Assembly (NCBI RefSeq): GCF_963576615.1
Contig: NC_088717.1
Location: 17,594,108-17,658,107 of the forward strand
Origin: Watersipora subatra
Taxonomy: Eukaryota; Bryozoa; Gymnolaemata; Cheilostomatida; Watersiporidae
Reading direction: 5' to 3'
DNA length: 64,000 nt
Part shown: in pieces, positions 46,484 through 59,400 of the stretch
How positions within the stretch are numbered: position 1 is the stretch's first letter
How the letters are laid out: each line of letters starts with the position of its first letter
Translations under genes and position numbers: made by a program
Notes under the pieces: model-generated
Databases searched by the model: none
The model's input: only the letters and a program-made list of their open reading frames with translations
Told to the model about the DNA's origin: nothing

Positions 46484-47891
46484 ATTTTAGCAGCCAGTTT
46501 TTAAAGTTAAATAGAAGTCATCCCATCTTTGACATGGCCAGATTAACAATTGGCATACAAAAGTCAAACTTGACACGAAAGGTCACACAGGAGGTTACAC
46601 TTTTGTAGAGCAAAAACAGTAAACAGTGGGAAGCACATAGCTTGATATACTGGAATTTAGCCATTATCATTCTTGAAATCTCTCATACAGGGTCTCTAAA
46701 TTCTGGAATGCTGCATATAAAGAAGTTTTAACATTTTTAGGCAAGGTAACCAGGCATGGCTTCATTTTACCATCCGCTTATATACCAAAGATATCAATCA
46801 TTAAACCTCTGACTGATACACTGCGCATCTCTATATTTCTCTCTTTCATCTTGTAAATCATCAAAATAACAGCAGGCTTATAATGTATATTATTATGTAT
46901 TTATCTTACATTCCTACAAAATGTACAGCATCATAAACACACCCTTGAGATATTTCCTAAATGAAAAGATAAAATAAAGCTTAGACGAGTAGAAATCACA
47001 TGGCAAAAAGAGTCTGGAGGAGATGATTGTTCACATGGAAATAGTTGGATAACTTCTGCTCGCTCCTACAATATAAGAGAGTATTATTACTGTGGTTCAA
47101 CTGCAGTGAAAGACTCTCTATGAATGAATTTAGGGCATTGAAGAGATCAATCATATTATACAGTTCTATCAGCAGCCTTTATAAATATTGATACAGACCT
47201 GCGATAGACTTTCAACTCAAACAGAATACAGCATATGACATATGGTAGAGACTTATTGAAAATAGTTGTGTCAAATGCGAAGTTAAAACGGAAACCAACT
47301 TTCAAAAGCACTAATACTGATGCATTGTAACAGCGCTTAGTAATTTCTCTAGTGAGTTATAGCAGAGACAACTGCTACTGCAATTATACATATTCAAGAT
47401 GACGATATTTCTGCTGTTATTTATAGATAACTTTTGATTGGCTACGCATTGTGAGAGCAGCCAATCAAAAGTAACAATACTTTAACCTGGTCATCACAGG
47501 AAGAAACATAGGACATAAGAGCGTGTGTAAGATTCTAAGCACAATTCATCATGTGACATCACATGACATCATGTTCCAAGTTATATTGCTTCTGGCTCAG
47601 CACTGGGTATAATATTGACATTCAGGAAACCCACGTAGTGCACACAATTATTTTCTTCACAAAACGTTAAACGAGGCTACACAATCCATGGTTTTTCCAA
47701 CACTAGCGATTATCAACATTAATGACAAGTAGTAGTAGTAGACAACGGAGTGAAACTGTTAAATTTGTTGCTTTATTTTATGTGTTCGTTTTAAGAGCAG
47801 GGCTGTCTACTTAGATCATCTAGCCTTAGGATACCTCTGAATACCAGACATTTGAGTTGGTACGTGTGCTCTTAAATAATAAGGTCATATA
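46484..47891. other. Upstream region of the EB-module gene
   Basis: No gene or repeat family recognised. A 13-bp inverted repeat (CTTTTGATTGGCT) occurs at about 47430-47472. The promoter of the minus-strand EB-module gene should lie in the first part of this stretch. Confidence 0.4.
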
Positions 47892-48289
47892 CCGTACTTT
47901 TCGGACTAATAGCCGCTACTTTTTTCTGACGATTTGAGCCATGCGGCTTATATAAGGATGGGGCTATTCTGTGGCATTTTCTTTCACCGCTAGGGCGTAT
48001 TAACCAGAATCTCCGGTTAGTGCGCCTCTAGCGCTGAAAGAAAATACAAAACAATGCCTAATGGTAATGTTCCGTTAGGCACTAGGTTAAAAAGTGTAAT
48101 AATACGAAACAGTGCCGTTAGGCACTGTTCCGTTTTAAACAGCAAAGTTGCTGCTGCGTTAAAAAGCACCGTCCTGAGTTCTGCGTCCTATACAAAGGTG
48201 TGGCCTATGTATTGTTTTATTATCATTTTTTGGAAAATAAAGCAGATGCGGCTTATATAGGGTTGCGGTTTATAGTCCAAAAAGTACGG
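47892..48289. mobile_element. 398-bp MITE with TA target duplication
   Basis: Left CCGTACTTTTCGGACTAATA and right in reverse CCGTACTTTTTGGACTATAA are flanked by TA on both sides. The CCGTACTTTTCGGACTATAAGCCGC type of end is widespread in animal genomes. No coding capacity; the small frame at 48054-48260 is incidental. Confidence 0.85.
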
Positions 48290-48967
48290 TAGCTATAAAT
48301 GGTACTACAATAAGGACGCCCCAACAACTGAAATAATGCGTTCTAAGAACGGTACATTATAGGGACTTTCCGATATACAAATAGTAAAATACATGTCAAT
48401 CGCATAATCCATTTCCATGATTGTCCCAAACTCCCTCTTTAGCTTTTTAAATAGGAAAAATCTAAACCTAACCTTTTTAATTTAATAGATGTACAGTAAC
48501 TTTGGTATTAATTGTTTGTATCAAGAACGTTTCTCTTTCTTCTTATCACTTTTACTTGGTTTAGGGTAAATGACTATGAATTAATTTTAGAATTAATTAG
48601 AATTAGAATTAATTAATTAGAATTAACTTAGAATTAATTTTTATCACTTTATTTTCCACATCAAGGACTATGCTGTTAAAAAATGTACTCGCCTATAATG
48701 AAGTTAAAAAAAATACCTCAGATACCTCTATACGTCATGTTGTTCCCATGTGTGGTAAGAGAGAAAACGATACTTTTATGGCTAACTAAGGGACACTCGT
48801 TATTCAAATCAAATTTGAGAACTTGTAGCAATTTGATTCTTTACCTTATTATATGGAATTTCTTACACAATATGATGCGAAAACCTTACATGAACTTTTT
48901 ACATTCAGTGTAATTTACATAAAAGTAGGTTCGTGTTATAGAAGCATCTACTTGACTGCAACTACTA

Positions 48968-49242
48968 CAGCAATACCTTGACATGCGAGCTTACCAACAT
49001 ACAAGAGATCTAAGATACGAGGAAAATTTTATGCTATTTTTGCCTCGAGATGTGTGACAAACTTGAGACACAAGCATAGGAGACAGTTCTCGATGTGCCT
49101 GCTAGTTGGCTGAGTACGGAAACAGAGTAATTTGTATTTAGTAAATCTATATAAAAAAAATCATTTGAGATACGAGCGAATTGACATAAACCTACAAACT
49201 GAGACCCACAATGCATTAAGCTCGTATGTTGAGGTACAACTG
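48968..49242. mobile_element. 275-bp Tigger/pogo-type MITE
   Basis: Right end in reverse CAGTTGTACCTCAACATACG; left end CAGCAATACCTTGACATGCG; both continue AGCTTA; TA on both sides. The CAGT...ACCTC...TACGAG end is typical of pogo/Tigger elements. Same family as 33909-34697. Confidence 0.8.
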
Positions 49243-49375
49243 TATTGATATACCTATAAATAGCGGTGCACAAAGGAGGTAGAAATCTATAAATATCTCA
49301 AAATTTGTTGTCGCCTGTCGTTATCTGTCTGTCCTGCTATGGCTATTAAAATCTTGGAATGAAAAGCTCGCTTCG

Positions 49376-49445
49376 TGCTGAACTTGAACTCACGAAGATT
49401 GCAACTGCAAGTTTCTAACCGCGCATCTAACCACTAAGCTACACA
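49376..49445 (-). repeat. tRNA-like module inside the Helitron
   Basis: Minus strand TAGCTTAGTGGTTAGATGC (box A) and GAGTTCAAGTTC (box B-like) lie about 40 bases apart, at the same relative place as in the copy at 34913. Not foldable as a full tRNA. Confidence 0.5.
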
Positions 49446-50384
49446 TATCTTACAATTCTATCACTCCTATCATATATTTATTTTTGAATTTATTTTCTGC
49501 AATACGGATATCAACAAAAATTTCTCTCAAAATGAAAATTTGGCGATTGTTCAACAGATTACACTGAAATAACAAAAATGTCGATATACTATTCGCAGAA
49601 ATACCTCCCGCAATGCCGGAAAAAGATGTACGTTGCTCAATATCTCAGTTTAGCATTATCCGTTTTTACTGTGACGGATATTCGCAAACAGATAAGTGGT
49701 AGAATTTTAGATGAAAGTTTGAAATTATCTAAAATGCTTACTAAAACTTTCTTCAAGTATGTCTTTAGTAAGCTAAATGCATTTATGTTAAATTCAGCAT
49801 TTATGTTACACGTCTGTCTCGAAAGCTAGAACTCTCCATGGTACGTACTACACCTAGTACATTGTAATGTTACATTTTTGCAGATCATACGCACAAAATG
49901 CACTGAAGTTACTGTAAGTAACTATAGATACTAGGATAACATTGTTTTGTTACTATTTTTTGATGATTTTTACCAGTTATTAGCATTAGATAATTGCCAT
50001 GGGTTTCCGTACACTCTATACAGTATTTACGCCTTATGATGCCAACAGTGAAACAAACTAAAATCATATAAATGTATACTAAATAATTTTTCATTGTAAT
50101 CGTAGCAAAACGGACTATATTTAGCCATTGCTAGCTAATGATTTCACATTCACATTTAAACACCTTTACATTTTTCTTTCTAATTTATTTCAACAAACAA
50201 TTATTTAATATAAAATTAAAAGGTACAGTTGTTTGAAAAAGTTTGAAAACCTTCAGTTGTTTTATCTTTTTTCTTAATTCATTTGAACTGCACAAAAAAC
50301 ACTGTTCTCATTATATGATGCTTAAAATTTAGAATGGTAAACGTTGTGTGTTAAATAAAAATAAATTTTCTGTCCAAAGACTTT

Positions 50385-50390
50385 TTTATT
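50385..50390 (-). terminator. Poly(A) signal for RanGAP1, Helitron-derived
   Basis: AATAAA on the minus strand, 24 bases after the RanGAP1 stop codon. It is the antisense of the TTTTTTATTACCC run that precedes the Helitron terminal hairpin, so it is supplied by the element. Confidence 0.5.
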
Positions 50391-50414
50391 ACCCAGGTAA
50401 CACCAGGCATTCAT

Positions 50415-53400
50415 CTAGTATGACAGTAAATGTGAGACGTACTGACGAGAGAGGTAGAAATGCAATGTCTTGACAGACTGTGATGGAAAATAGCCTTGTT
50501 GTACAATATGCTCCACCATGATTAGGGGGCCAGTCAGATCCTCCGAAGCAAGCTTGAACTTCTTATTCTCGCTCTAACATCAAACATCAAGTCATTAAAA
50601 CTTCAACTAGAAACGACTGGAACTCTGTAAGATTTTTGCCATTTCTCCAAACTACCAGTTAACAAAAGGCAAAAGAGGAACCATTAAAACAATCTCTATC
50701 TGCTAGGAGAGAGGCAGAACATGAAATATTAAGTTGCAGTGAGAAACACAATCATGAGAAAGAAAGATGGCTGAATGAGTGATATTTATGATTTACTCTT
50801 ACTTCAATAACAGAGAGAGTATTCCTATTGACATCCATACCGAAGGCTTCATATCTAGCTGGTTAAATAAATACAAAATAAAACTCCAGTCACTGATTGT
50901 ACACTCCAATACATTAGAGCCCATACCGCAAGAAATACTAGTAAAAAGCGGGCAATCCAACTCAAACCCTACGTCTCGCATATCAGTAAGAGTGATACAA
51001 TGTAATGTTACATTACAATGTATCACTATTTATCACTATCATTGTTACTATTTATGTTTATGAGGTACCTTTATAAGCCCAAGGTTCACCAATAGACTGT
51101 TACACAATGTGGAAGAAGCTTGTCGAGTGGAGATAACTTCAAATGTCTTATCTGCAATTTCAATGACACGGTTAAGACTGCAGACAATATAAAGTCGTTG
51201 TCTATTCAGAAAACTTGATGAAGGATACTGAAAGAGAGACGATAACCCTTGATCTGTTAGAATTTAGCCGAGCGGTTAAACAGAAATACGAGTGCACATT
51301 GGTCAGACTAAAAAGGCATAAAGATGTTTGGGTTGATCAAACATTTCTGTCGGTATTATACATCTTTTATGGTGAATGACTACTAGTGTTAATGAGGCTA
51401 GTAAACCATGTTATTGTAATTCAATGATGAGGTATACACAAAGCAAAATTATTCTAACTGAGAAAATTTTTTTTCTTTGGCGGTTAGTTACATGTAGTTC
51501 CTGTAAACTAAGGAACCCAACTTTACATAGGGAGATTGAATCACTGCTTCATATACTTCGTTCCTAACCTCGCAAAATAATAGACTTCTTGCAGAGTAAC
51601 TAATGTACATGTATACTCTATAGCGCAAGTGCTGACAACTCTTAAATGTACCATCAGACCGATGTAACAGATAACTAAAGGTCCAAACACACGAGGTGAT
51701 TTTATCGCGAGCGTCATGAAGAAGACGGAGATATCGCTGGCGTGTGCCTATACACACTTGAGCGATTCACTAGCAAACAATATAATGGGCACGCTCACAA
51801 ACTGCCAATAAAATTCTGTATCATTAGTTTCTTCGGAGTTGTCAATAAATTTAGGTAAGTCAATATGGCGCCGTCTAGGCGACAACGTAAACAACTTCCA
51901 CTTTTGATATTAAACCTATCTCACTTTCACGGATTGTACACTACAAGAAGACATTAGAAAAAAATGATTTTTGTATTTTTAACAGTAATATTTTACAATT
52001 TATATATATATATATCAGTTTACTTTATAGTAGTTGTTTATATTTATTATAATAAATATTTACCATTCTCAAGATGGTCAACCTGCGCAATGATTGACTA
52101 CAAATGTTGGTTTTCAACTGCGTTTTTTTGTAATTTTTGTTTGTTATGGTGTACAGGACTGGGAGTGCTTTTATTAAATCTATGAACAATTCAATGTCTG
52201 TTCTGATGAGGTTTCAATCGTAACAAAATAGCAAATTATCGCTGCTGTACGTTGGTGAAGATCAATCAGAAATAATTATCATATAATTATCATCCATAAA
52301 ATTGCATTCTGGTAAAAACCAACCAATCGAAATGCATCTCGCTAGCGATAAAGTTTTGATAGAGGTCTAGCGTTATCGCTCTGCATGAGCTTGCTGAGCA
52401 AGTTCTAGCGCAGACTAGCGCAATATCGCACTAAGTATCGCCTAGTATGTTTTTACCTTTGGAATTTATTTAAACATAAATTCAAAAATGAATACGTTAT
52501 GACATGTGCACTCAGGCAGTCTAATCAGAGTTGATTATTAACTGGAATGACTCATACATCAGCTGATAGAGATGAGTGGGCACTGGAGGTTAACTTACCA
52601 CACAAACTAAATGCTTTGTTAGTAATTTCACTTTTACAACTAGTTGTGAGTGGAGAAGCTAGCTTCATGCATAGGAAGACAACTCTATCAGATATGTCAG
52701 TTTCATCGTTGAGATGAGACAACTCCTGCTGGACATGCCTCAGCCAGTCATCCGAGGTTAGGCCAACCAGGTGGGATGCTGATGGGCTCTCTATAAACTT
52801 TTCAACTGGAACCTGCTGTGAGAAAAAGAGAAAGTGGATACCAATAATAACCACTTATCACAAATCATTATGACCAGACTTTTACCGCATCCCATGTACA
52901 AAAAGCGAGTCTGTTGGCGTACTAGATTCTCCAATAAAGCAGTGGAAGGCCAAATATTGTGTCTATTCATGACAGGACCTGCGTAATTAAACTTATAAGA
53001 CTATCAACATCAGAGGTCAGCTAGTACATTTACTAAGGAGACAGAGGATTGTTAATAAGGTGTACACTAAATACAGTCGTAGTTTCAACACTACCTCCTC
53101 TGTAATCTATCATACTATTCACTGACCATATTCATTACTCTGTATCAAGTTTATTTCGAGGCAAAATACATTTAAAGTGCAACACGACTGCTGATATAAT
53201 CAATTCCAACCACTGTAATTGGTTGGCAATAGTAACGACCTACAATTATTAATCAATAGGTCGCTGGTAATGATCAGCGACCTGGTGGTCTAAAACACCT
53301 GACCTGCAAACAACAGGTTGGCATTCAATGCCTAAACATCCTGTCAATCTTATCACTGGTGGATGTCATTCCTGTCATTGGTGGTGACAGCAATGACACC

Positions 53401-56400
53401 CACCCTTGAATTGCCCTCTGCAACTGGTCATGTCTCCAGTCGTTGAGTTTCCCATGGCAATGAACTCAGACATGTCCAGCTAAGAGCGCAGAGCCATTGT
53501 TCGTTCAACAATACTCTTAATAAAAACACCAACAACCTCTGCTTACAATAAGTTAAACCGACATCTGTGAGAGATTGATCACATACCAGGAATTGATACT
53601 CATGGTAACTGGATACATATCGTTTAAAGTGTAAAAATACTATAATATACAAAGGAGAGTAAAAAGTGCTCTCTGATACTGACTCTGTTTTACATGTAGT
53701 AAAAGCAAACACTGCTAGTTTTAAAGCAAGCCTTATGAAAAAGGATGAAGGTGATCTAGGCAATCCTCTTAAATAGCTTTAATTCTGTCCAACAGCTGCA
53801 CAGTTTAACCCCTGCAATGATAGCTAATGTTGCTCTATACTATTAAAGTAATTCCTCACTACTTCGCGGTTTTAGCATTTTGGGGACAAAAAATATTCAT
53901 TAAAAAATAAAAAAAATGAATTAGGAAAACATTAAAATACATTTATTTAGAAACGTGCGACTAGTATGAATACTCAGACCAGATCAAGCCCAAACTACAC
54001 CCGTTTCACACAGGTGCATTCTCTGGCTTAAAATACTGGGACAGAAGTTGAAATAGAAACTAAAAGTCAATAATGCAAACATGAATTTACTTACATGTAC
54101 TTTTTATATAGGAAATAAATACATTATATTTAGAAAGCAGTTCAATTGATTTGGTGTTAAAATACGGCTCATACATTTAGATCCGAGTTTAAAAATTAGT
54201 TTTTATTTCACAGATTTTCACTTCGCGGAAGATATCCCTTATTGTGAGGCATATCAGTCCCCATTAATAGTGAAAAGTGTGAGATTACTGTACCACATCG
54301 TTCATGACACCTCAAGGCAGTCAAAGTCTCACCACTTGTGCTTCATCAAGTCTATCTGTTGCGACATCCTCAATCTCCTCGTGACCATCTTCATTCTCAT
54401 CTTCAGTACCTTCATCGTCACTCAAAGAGGAAATGATGTCAGACTTGCCAGCTGACTCCAGGGTGGAGTAGATGAGCTCCTTGCCTGGTGGAAGGAAACA
54501 AACCTTACCCTTACCTTACTTCAAAAAAATCCCACACCGCAGATTATGCATGACTTTATTACATGAAAGCTAAAACTTAAACCTGCGATCAATATAGCCA
54601 ATCAGACAATAACATGGTTGGTAGCAGAAGAAATGAAACTACTTAAGCTAATGTTTTTCTTAGGAAAAACTCTGAAAAAGCTACTATTAAGATAGCAAAA
54701 ATATGTATTATGCAAGAAAGATTCAGGCTCATTCATATTCTGCAAATGGAGTATTTGAGCTCACAACTAGCCCAGGGGTTTACACTACACTGTGAACGTT
54801 TACCTTCTTCACCAAGGCTGTTACCATCTAACTGTATACATCGCAGGGAAGGTATCAGAGCAGCGACCTCTACGAGTGAAACGGCTCCTGACTTGTTTAT
54901 CTCATTGTAATTGCATAGTATCTCCTTTAAAATGAAAGGAACACGAAATAGATGACCTACGAACAAACTGCTGATAAACATTATCTGCAGATGAGTAAAG
55001 TTTTGCCATCGTAGCAGCAACTACTATAGAGGAAAAAAGAGAACACAACTCCTCATGTTTCTTAATAAAGATCATAAATGGCAGTCCCGATGCCAGACCA
55101 AAGAGAAAAGGTGAACAGAGCATATGTTGACAAGCAGAGTAAAATGGTCATACATAGCAAAGGAACATACATAGCAAAGGAACATACATAGCAAAGGAAC
55201 ATACATAGCAAAGGAATATACATAGCAAAGGAACATACATAGCAAAGAAACATACATAGCAAAGAAACATACATAGCAAAGGAATATACATAGCAAAGGA
55301 ATATACATAGCAAAGGAATATACATAGCAAAGAAATATACATAGCAAAGGAATATAGTTCAATATACATAGCGAAGGAACATACATAGCAAAGGAGCATA
55401 CATAGCAAAGGAACATACTTAGCAAAGGAACATACTTAGCAAAGAAACATACATAGCAAAGGAATATACATAGCAAAGGAATATACATAGCAAAGAAATA
55501 TACATAGCAAAGGAATATAGTTCAATATACATAGCGAAGGAACATACATAGGAAAGGAGCATACATAGCAAAGGAACATACATAGCAAAGGAACATACAC
55601 AGCAGACGAATCAAACGCAACAGATATCGTGTTGTGGCTGGCGATTCAGCCAACAAAAGAAGACTATGAAACACATATCTGTCATCATACCTTGAGATGA
55701 GGATATTTTCCATCCAGTGCTTTGGCGATAGACTTGGCCCCACCCGTGCGTATGAGACATGACTCCAAGTTGAGCGTCTCAAGATTCGTTAGCTTTGGTA
55801 TTGCCTGAAGGTAAAAAATTCAATATGAACAACAAATCAGCAACAATTACCTGAAGAATGGTGAAATTTTAACAGATCAAAATATATAGTCCGGTGAAGG
55901 TCATGGTCATTTTGCCAGATTTTTCATTAGCACCATTATGGTCATCAACGATTTTTTTTGCCAATAGTATTTCGGCAGCTATTTGTAATATTATATTTTT
56001 GGCTAAAAATGCTATATATTAACTATAAAAAACCAGCCTTCTAGAAAATCAGTGTTAGTACAAGAAACATACTAAACAAAACTTTTTAACAGTTTTCAAC
56101 AGGTTTAAAGGTTAACTGACAACTAAAAAAATTATGTTATCAGTAGCAGATAAAAGTACAGATTGGGGTCTCGACTTATCTTTGCATGTTTTAACGAACA
56201 CTAAGTTTTATTAACATTTTCAAGATGTAAAAATGGACAGAATATTCACGATAGTTGCAAAATATCTAGCCTGTCTTGACAAGCTGTTGTTTTTGCGGAG
56301 TTGTCTCTCGTTGCGCAGGCGAGCAACACAACAGCTTGTCACAAGACGTACTGCACCTGATGCATCAGCTGCACTTATAGGGAGTTGTTCTCTTCCATCT

Positions 56401-59400
56401 ATGCGGCTTGGTTGTGATGTTATATCGGTCGCTCCATTGGTAATCATAACTGATTTCACGCAAAAATTTATAACCATAACTCAAAACTCAAAGGGCCCTT
56501 AAAAGAACAACACAGCATTTTTCAGTATTTATGCAATTCGTTTCGACCTTGCTCCGTATCTTTAGAAGTTTCACAAAGCAATAAACTAATTATTATACTT
56601 TTAACTACAGAATAACTTATAGCTGTGTAAGAATTACTAATGATAACTTTATTTTTGCTGCCAATTTTCATTACTTACTTTATGTACGAGTTATTAAAAT
56701 GTTATGAAGCATTATCAGTAACATGGTAAATGATGGGACATCACAAAATGTCCCATCATTTACGCAAGTTGCACTTCATAGCTCCGGAACTACTATTTTT
56801 AAAGCAATAAATTTTATATTATCTGAAAGCCAAGAAACAACTGCATCAATTAATTCAAAAAATTTTCTAATGGGAGCAAATGCACATGTGTAGTTGGCAT
56901 CAAATAACTCTAAATGTCAAATTATTATTTATGGACACATCAAAATATAAAAGTTGTTCGTGTGAAGCCTTGTAATTGTTGTCCAAAACCAAATCTCAAA
57001 TAAAATCAGACAGTGCTGGACTAGAGTAACATGGAATCAGGCTTGCTTTCATAGACCATCAACTCTTTCAACCTAGCACATATTCACCAGAACCCTTTTC
57101 AAATAGCAGAGACCAACACGTTTGTTACCAAACAAAACGGTGTACAGCCATCAGCGATACACAGATATTGCTTCAGTCGAGCAAACGACGAACTTCATTG
57201 GTGTGACTATAATCTGGTAGCGATTGGATGCCCTCTGTAACATCTCTCTAATCTCAAACGGCGTAATTAGAATGAGAAGACTGACACACTGTCAGAACAT
57301 TATAAGAAGAGAGCATCTAACAGCCAGTCTTAAAATGAGACGAACAAGCATTTATATGAATGACAGTAGTATCTGGGGCTATGAGAGTAGTATTTAGGGC
57401 TATGATGCGAATGAGTTCCATTGGCTGTTAAGATATATAAGGGTAGATGTCTGCTTTGACTGAAAAACTGAAGACCATTTACCAGCAATATGTTCCAAAC
57501 TTATATGACCATTACAACTGTTGCAATACAAATGCAAGGTACTCAAACGAATACAGAATGTTATTCCAGAATATAGAGTGAACCAACCAAATAAGATTTT
57601 TTGTAAACAACGAAAGTATTTGTTTCGCCATTTCAAGTCGTCTGCAATACCCAAATATTTCACCTACAAATAAATGAGGAAATGAGGTGTCGACAGAAAC
57701 ACAGATGACTTACCTCCGCAATAGCCTGAGCTCCTGTTACCGTACATGTATTGTCGCAGAGATTTATGTGTTTCAGATTTGTGTTGAAAGAAAAGGCTTC
57801 AGCGAGGGCTTTAATACCCGGCGGGTTGATGCCATTCTGTGGCATCGATACGTATTCCAGACTTTTCATTTTCTGCAAAGACATAGGTATCAGAATCTCA
57901 TAATTCTTAAAGGTTGATTTGCAATAAAATTCACATTACAGTTATTTGGTATCAAAAATTTCACCATGTTTTACTCTACTGTGTTGTAGGTGCAAAATAT
58001 GTGGAAATGTGATTACAAGCCCTTAAAAGCTAAAAAACGAACAGTTAATCGCAGCCATCATGAAAACGCCGTAGATAGAATCCCTTTTCAAAACAGCTCA
58101 AATGGGACGTAGCTGAATGCAATGGCTTACGTTTACACTTTCATGCAGCCTCATTCGTCAAAATATTTTCACAAATATACTTCACACATTCAATGAAAAT
58201 ATGTCTATTGTTTTTACGCGTCTGTTTCATTATCATTTTCATGCTGTCACTTTGAGCAATGATATCTCAAAACCTACCAAAAAAATTTGTTCAATTTTTT
58301 AACCTTGAGAGTGATGATCGACTAAAAGGAAAATACGAAAACGCAAGGCTTGACAGTCGAGCAATGGTAACTTGATGAAACATACATTTAAAGTATTTAT
58401 ATTTAAAGAGTAAGGCATGCAGACAGAAGTGCAAGCGGATACCTTGAAAACATGAGATAACGCTATTGAACCCTCATTTTCAAGCCTTCCACGACCAGAA
58501 ACAAAGACTTTAAGAGCAAAGCGTTTACCAGCTTTGCAACTGGATTCGTATGTCTCATCCAGAACAGCAGCCAGCATCTACAAACATACACCTAGTTGAC
58601 TTTTGACTCTGCAGAAATTCTATTTTTAGGGTAGAATTCCTTTTAAGCAGCAATTCAGTAATGCTGTCTGAGAATATACATACAACCTATAGGCTATGGT
58701 ACAAAAGAACTATACATGTATGTGTATATATAACCTATATGCTATGTACAAAAGAACTATACATGTCTGTGTATATACAACCTATAAGCTATGTACAAAA
58801 TATCTATACATGTCTGTGTATATATAACATATATGCTATGTACAAAAGAACTATACATGTCTGTGTATATACAACCTATAAGCTATGTACAAAATAACTA
58901 TACATGTCTGTGTATATACAACCTATAAGCTATGTACAAAAGAACTATACATGTCTGTGTATATATAACATATATGCTATGTACAAAAGAACTATACTTG
59001 TCTGTGTATATATAACCTATATATGCTATGTACAAAAGAGCTATACATGTCTGTGTATATATAACATATATGCTATGTACAAAAGAACTATACATGTCTG
59101 TGCATATATCACATATACTATATGTACAAAAGAACTATACATGTCTGTGTATATATAACATATATGCTATGTACAAAAGAACTATACATGTCTGTGTATA
59201 TACAACCTATAAGCTATGTACAAAAGAACTATACATGTCACATATACGAAATCAACAAACTTGTGCAGAAAATACAGAAGTTTAATTTGGCTTGTAACAA
59301 AAAGCAGTTTACAAATGGTTGATGTTTCACTTCAAATTAACTACTCTTTGTCGATTAGAGTCCTTGAAACAAAAATCCAAACCTGCCCAACGTAAACGGA

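Larger units (their letters stand above)
49286..50418 (+). mobile_element. Helitron (non-autonomous, 1133 bp) at the end of RanGAP1
   Basis: 5' end TCTATAAATATCTCAAAATT after A; 3' end hairpin-like ACCCAGGTAACACCAGGC, then ATTCAT, CTAG and T. Interior landmarks match 34913-37125 throughout, including a tRNA-like module near the 5' end and AAATTTGGCGATT. The hairpin has mutated relative to the intact CCCGGGCAACGCCGGG. It lies antisense to RanGAP1 and provides that gene's stop codon and nearest poly(A) signal. Confidence 0.82.

Noticed and set aside
52199-52230. Second hammerhead-like core (CTGATGAGGTTTCAAT)
   Set aside because: Resembles the first half of the ribozyme at 12040, but the GAAA box and stems I and III are missing; at most a decayed remnant.
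53428-53763. Possible additional RanGAP1 exon
   Set aside because: Exons 9 and 10 already join in phase with continuous homology; this frame has no similarity to RanGAP1.
58661-59322. Overlapping frames with YTCLCIYN repeats
   Set aside because: 47-bp minisatellite in RanGAP1 intron 4.
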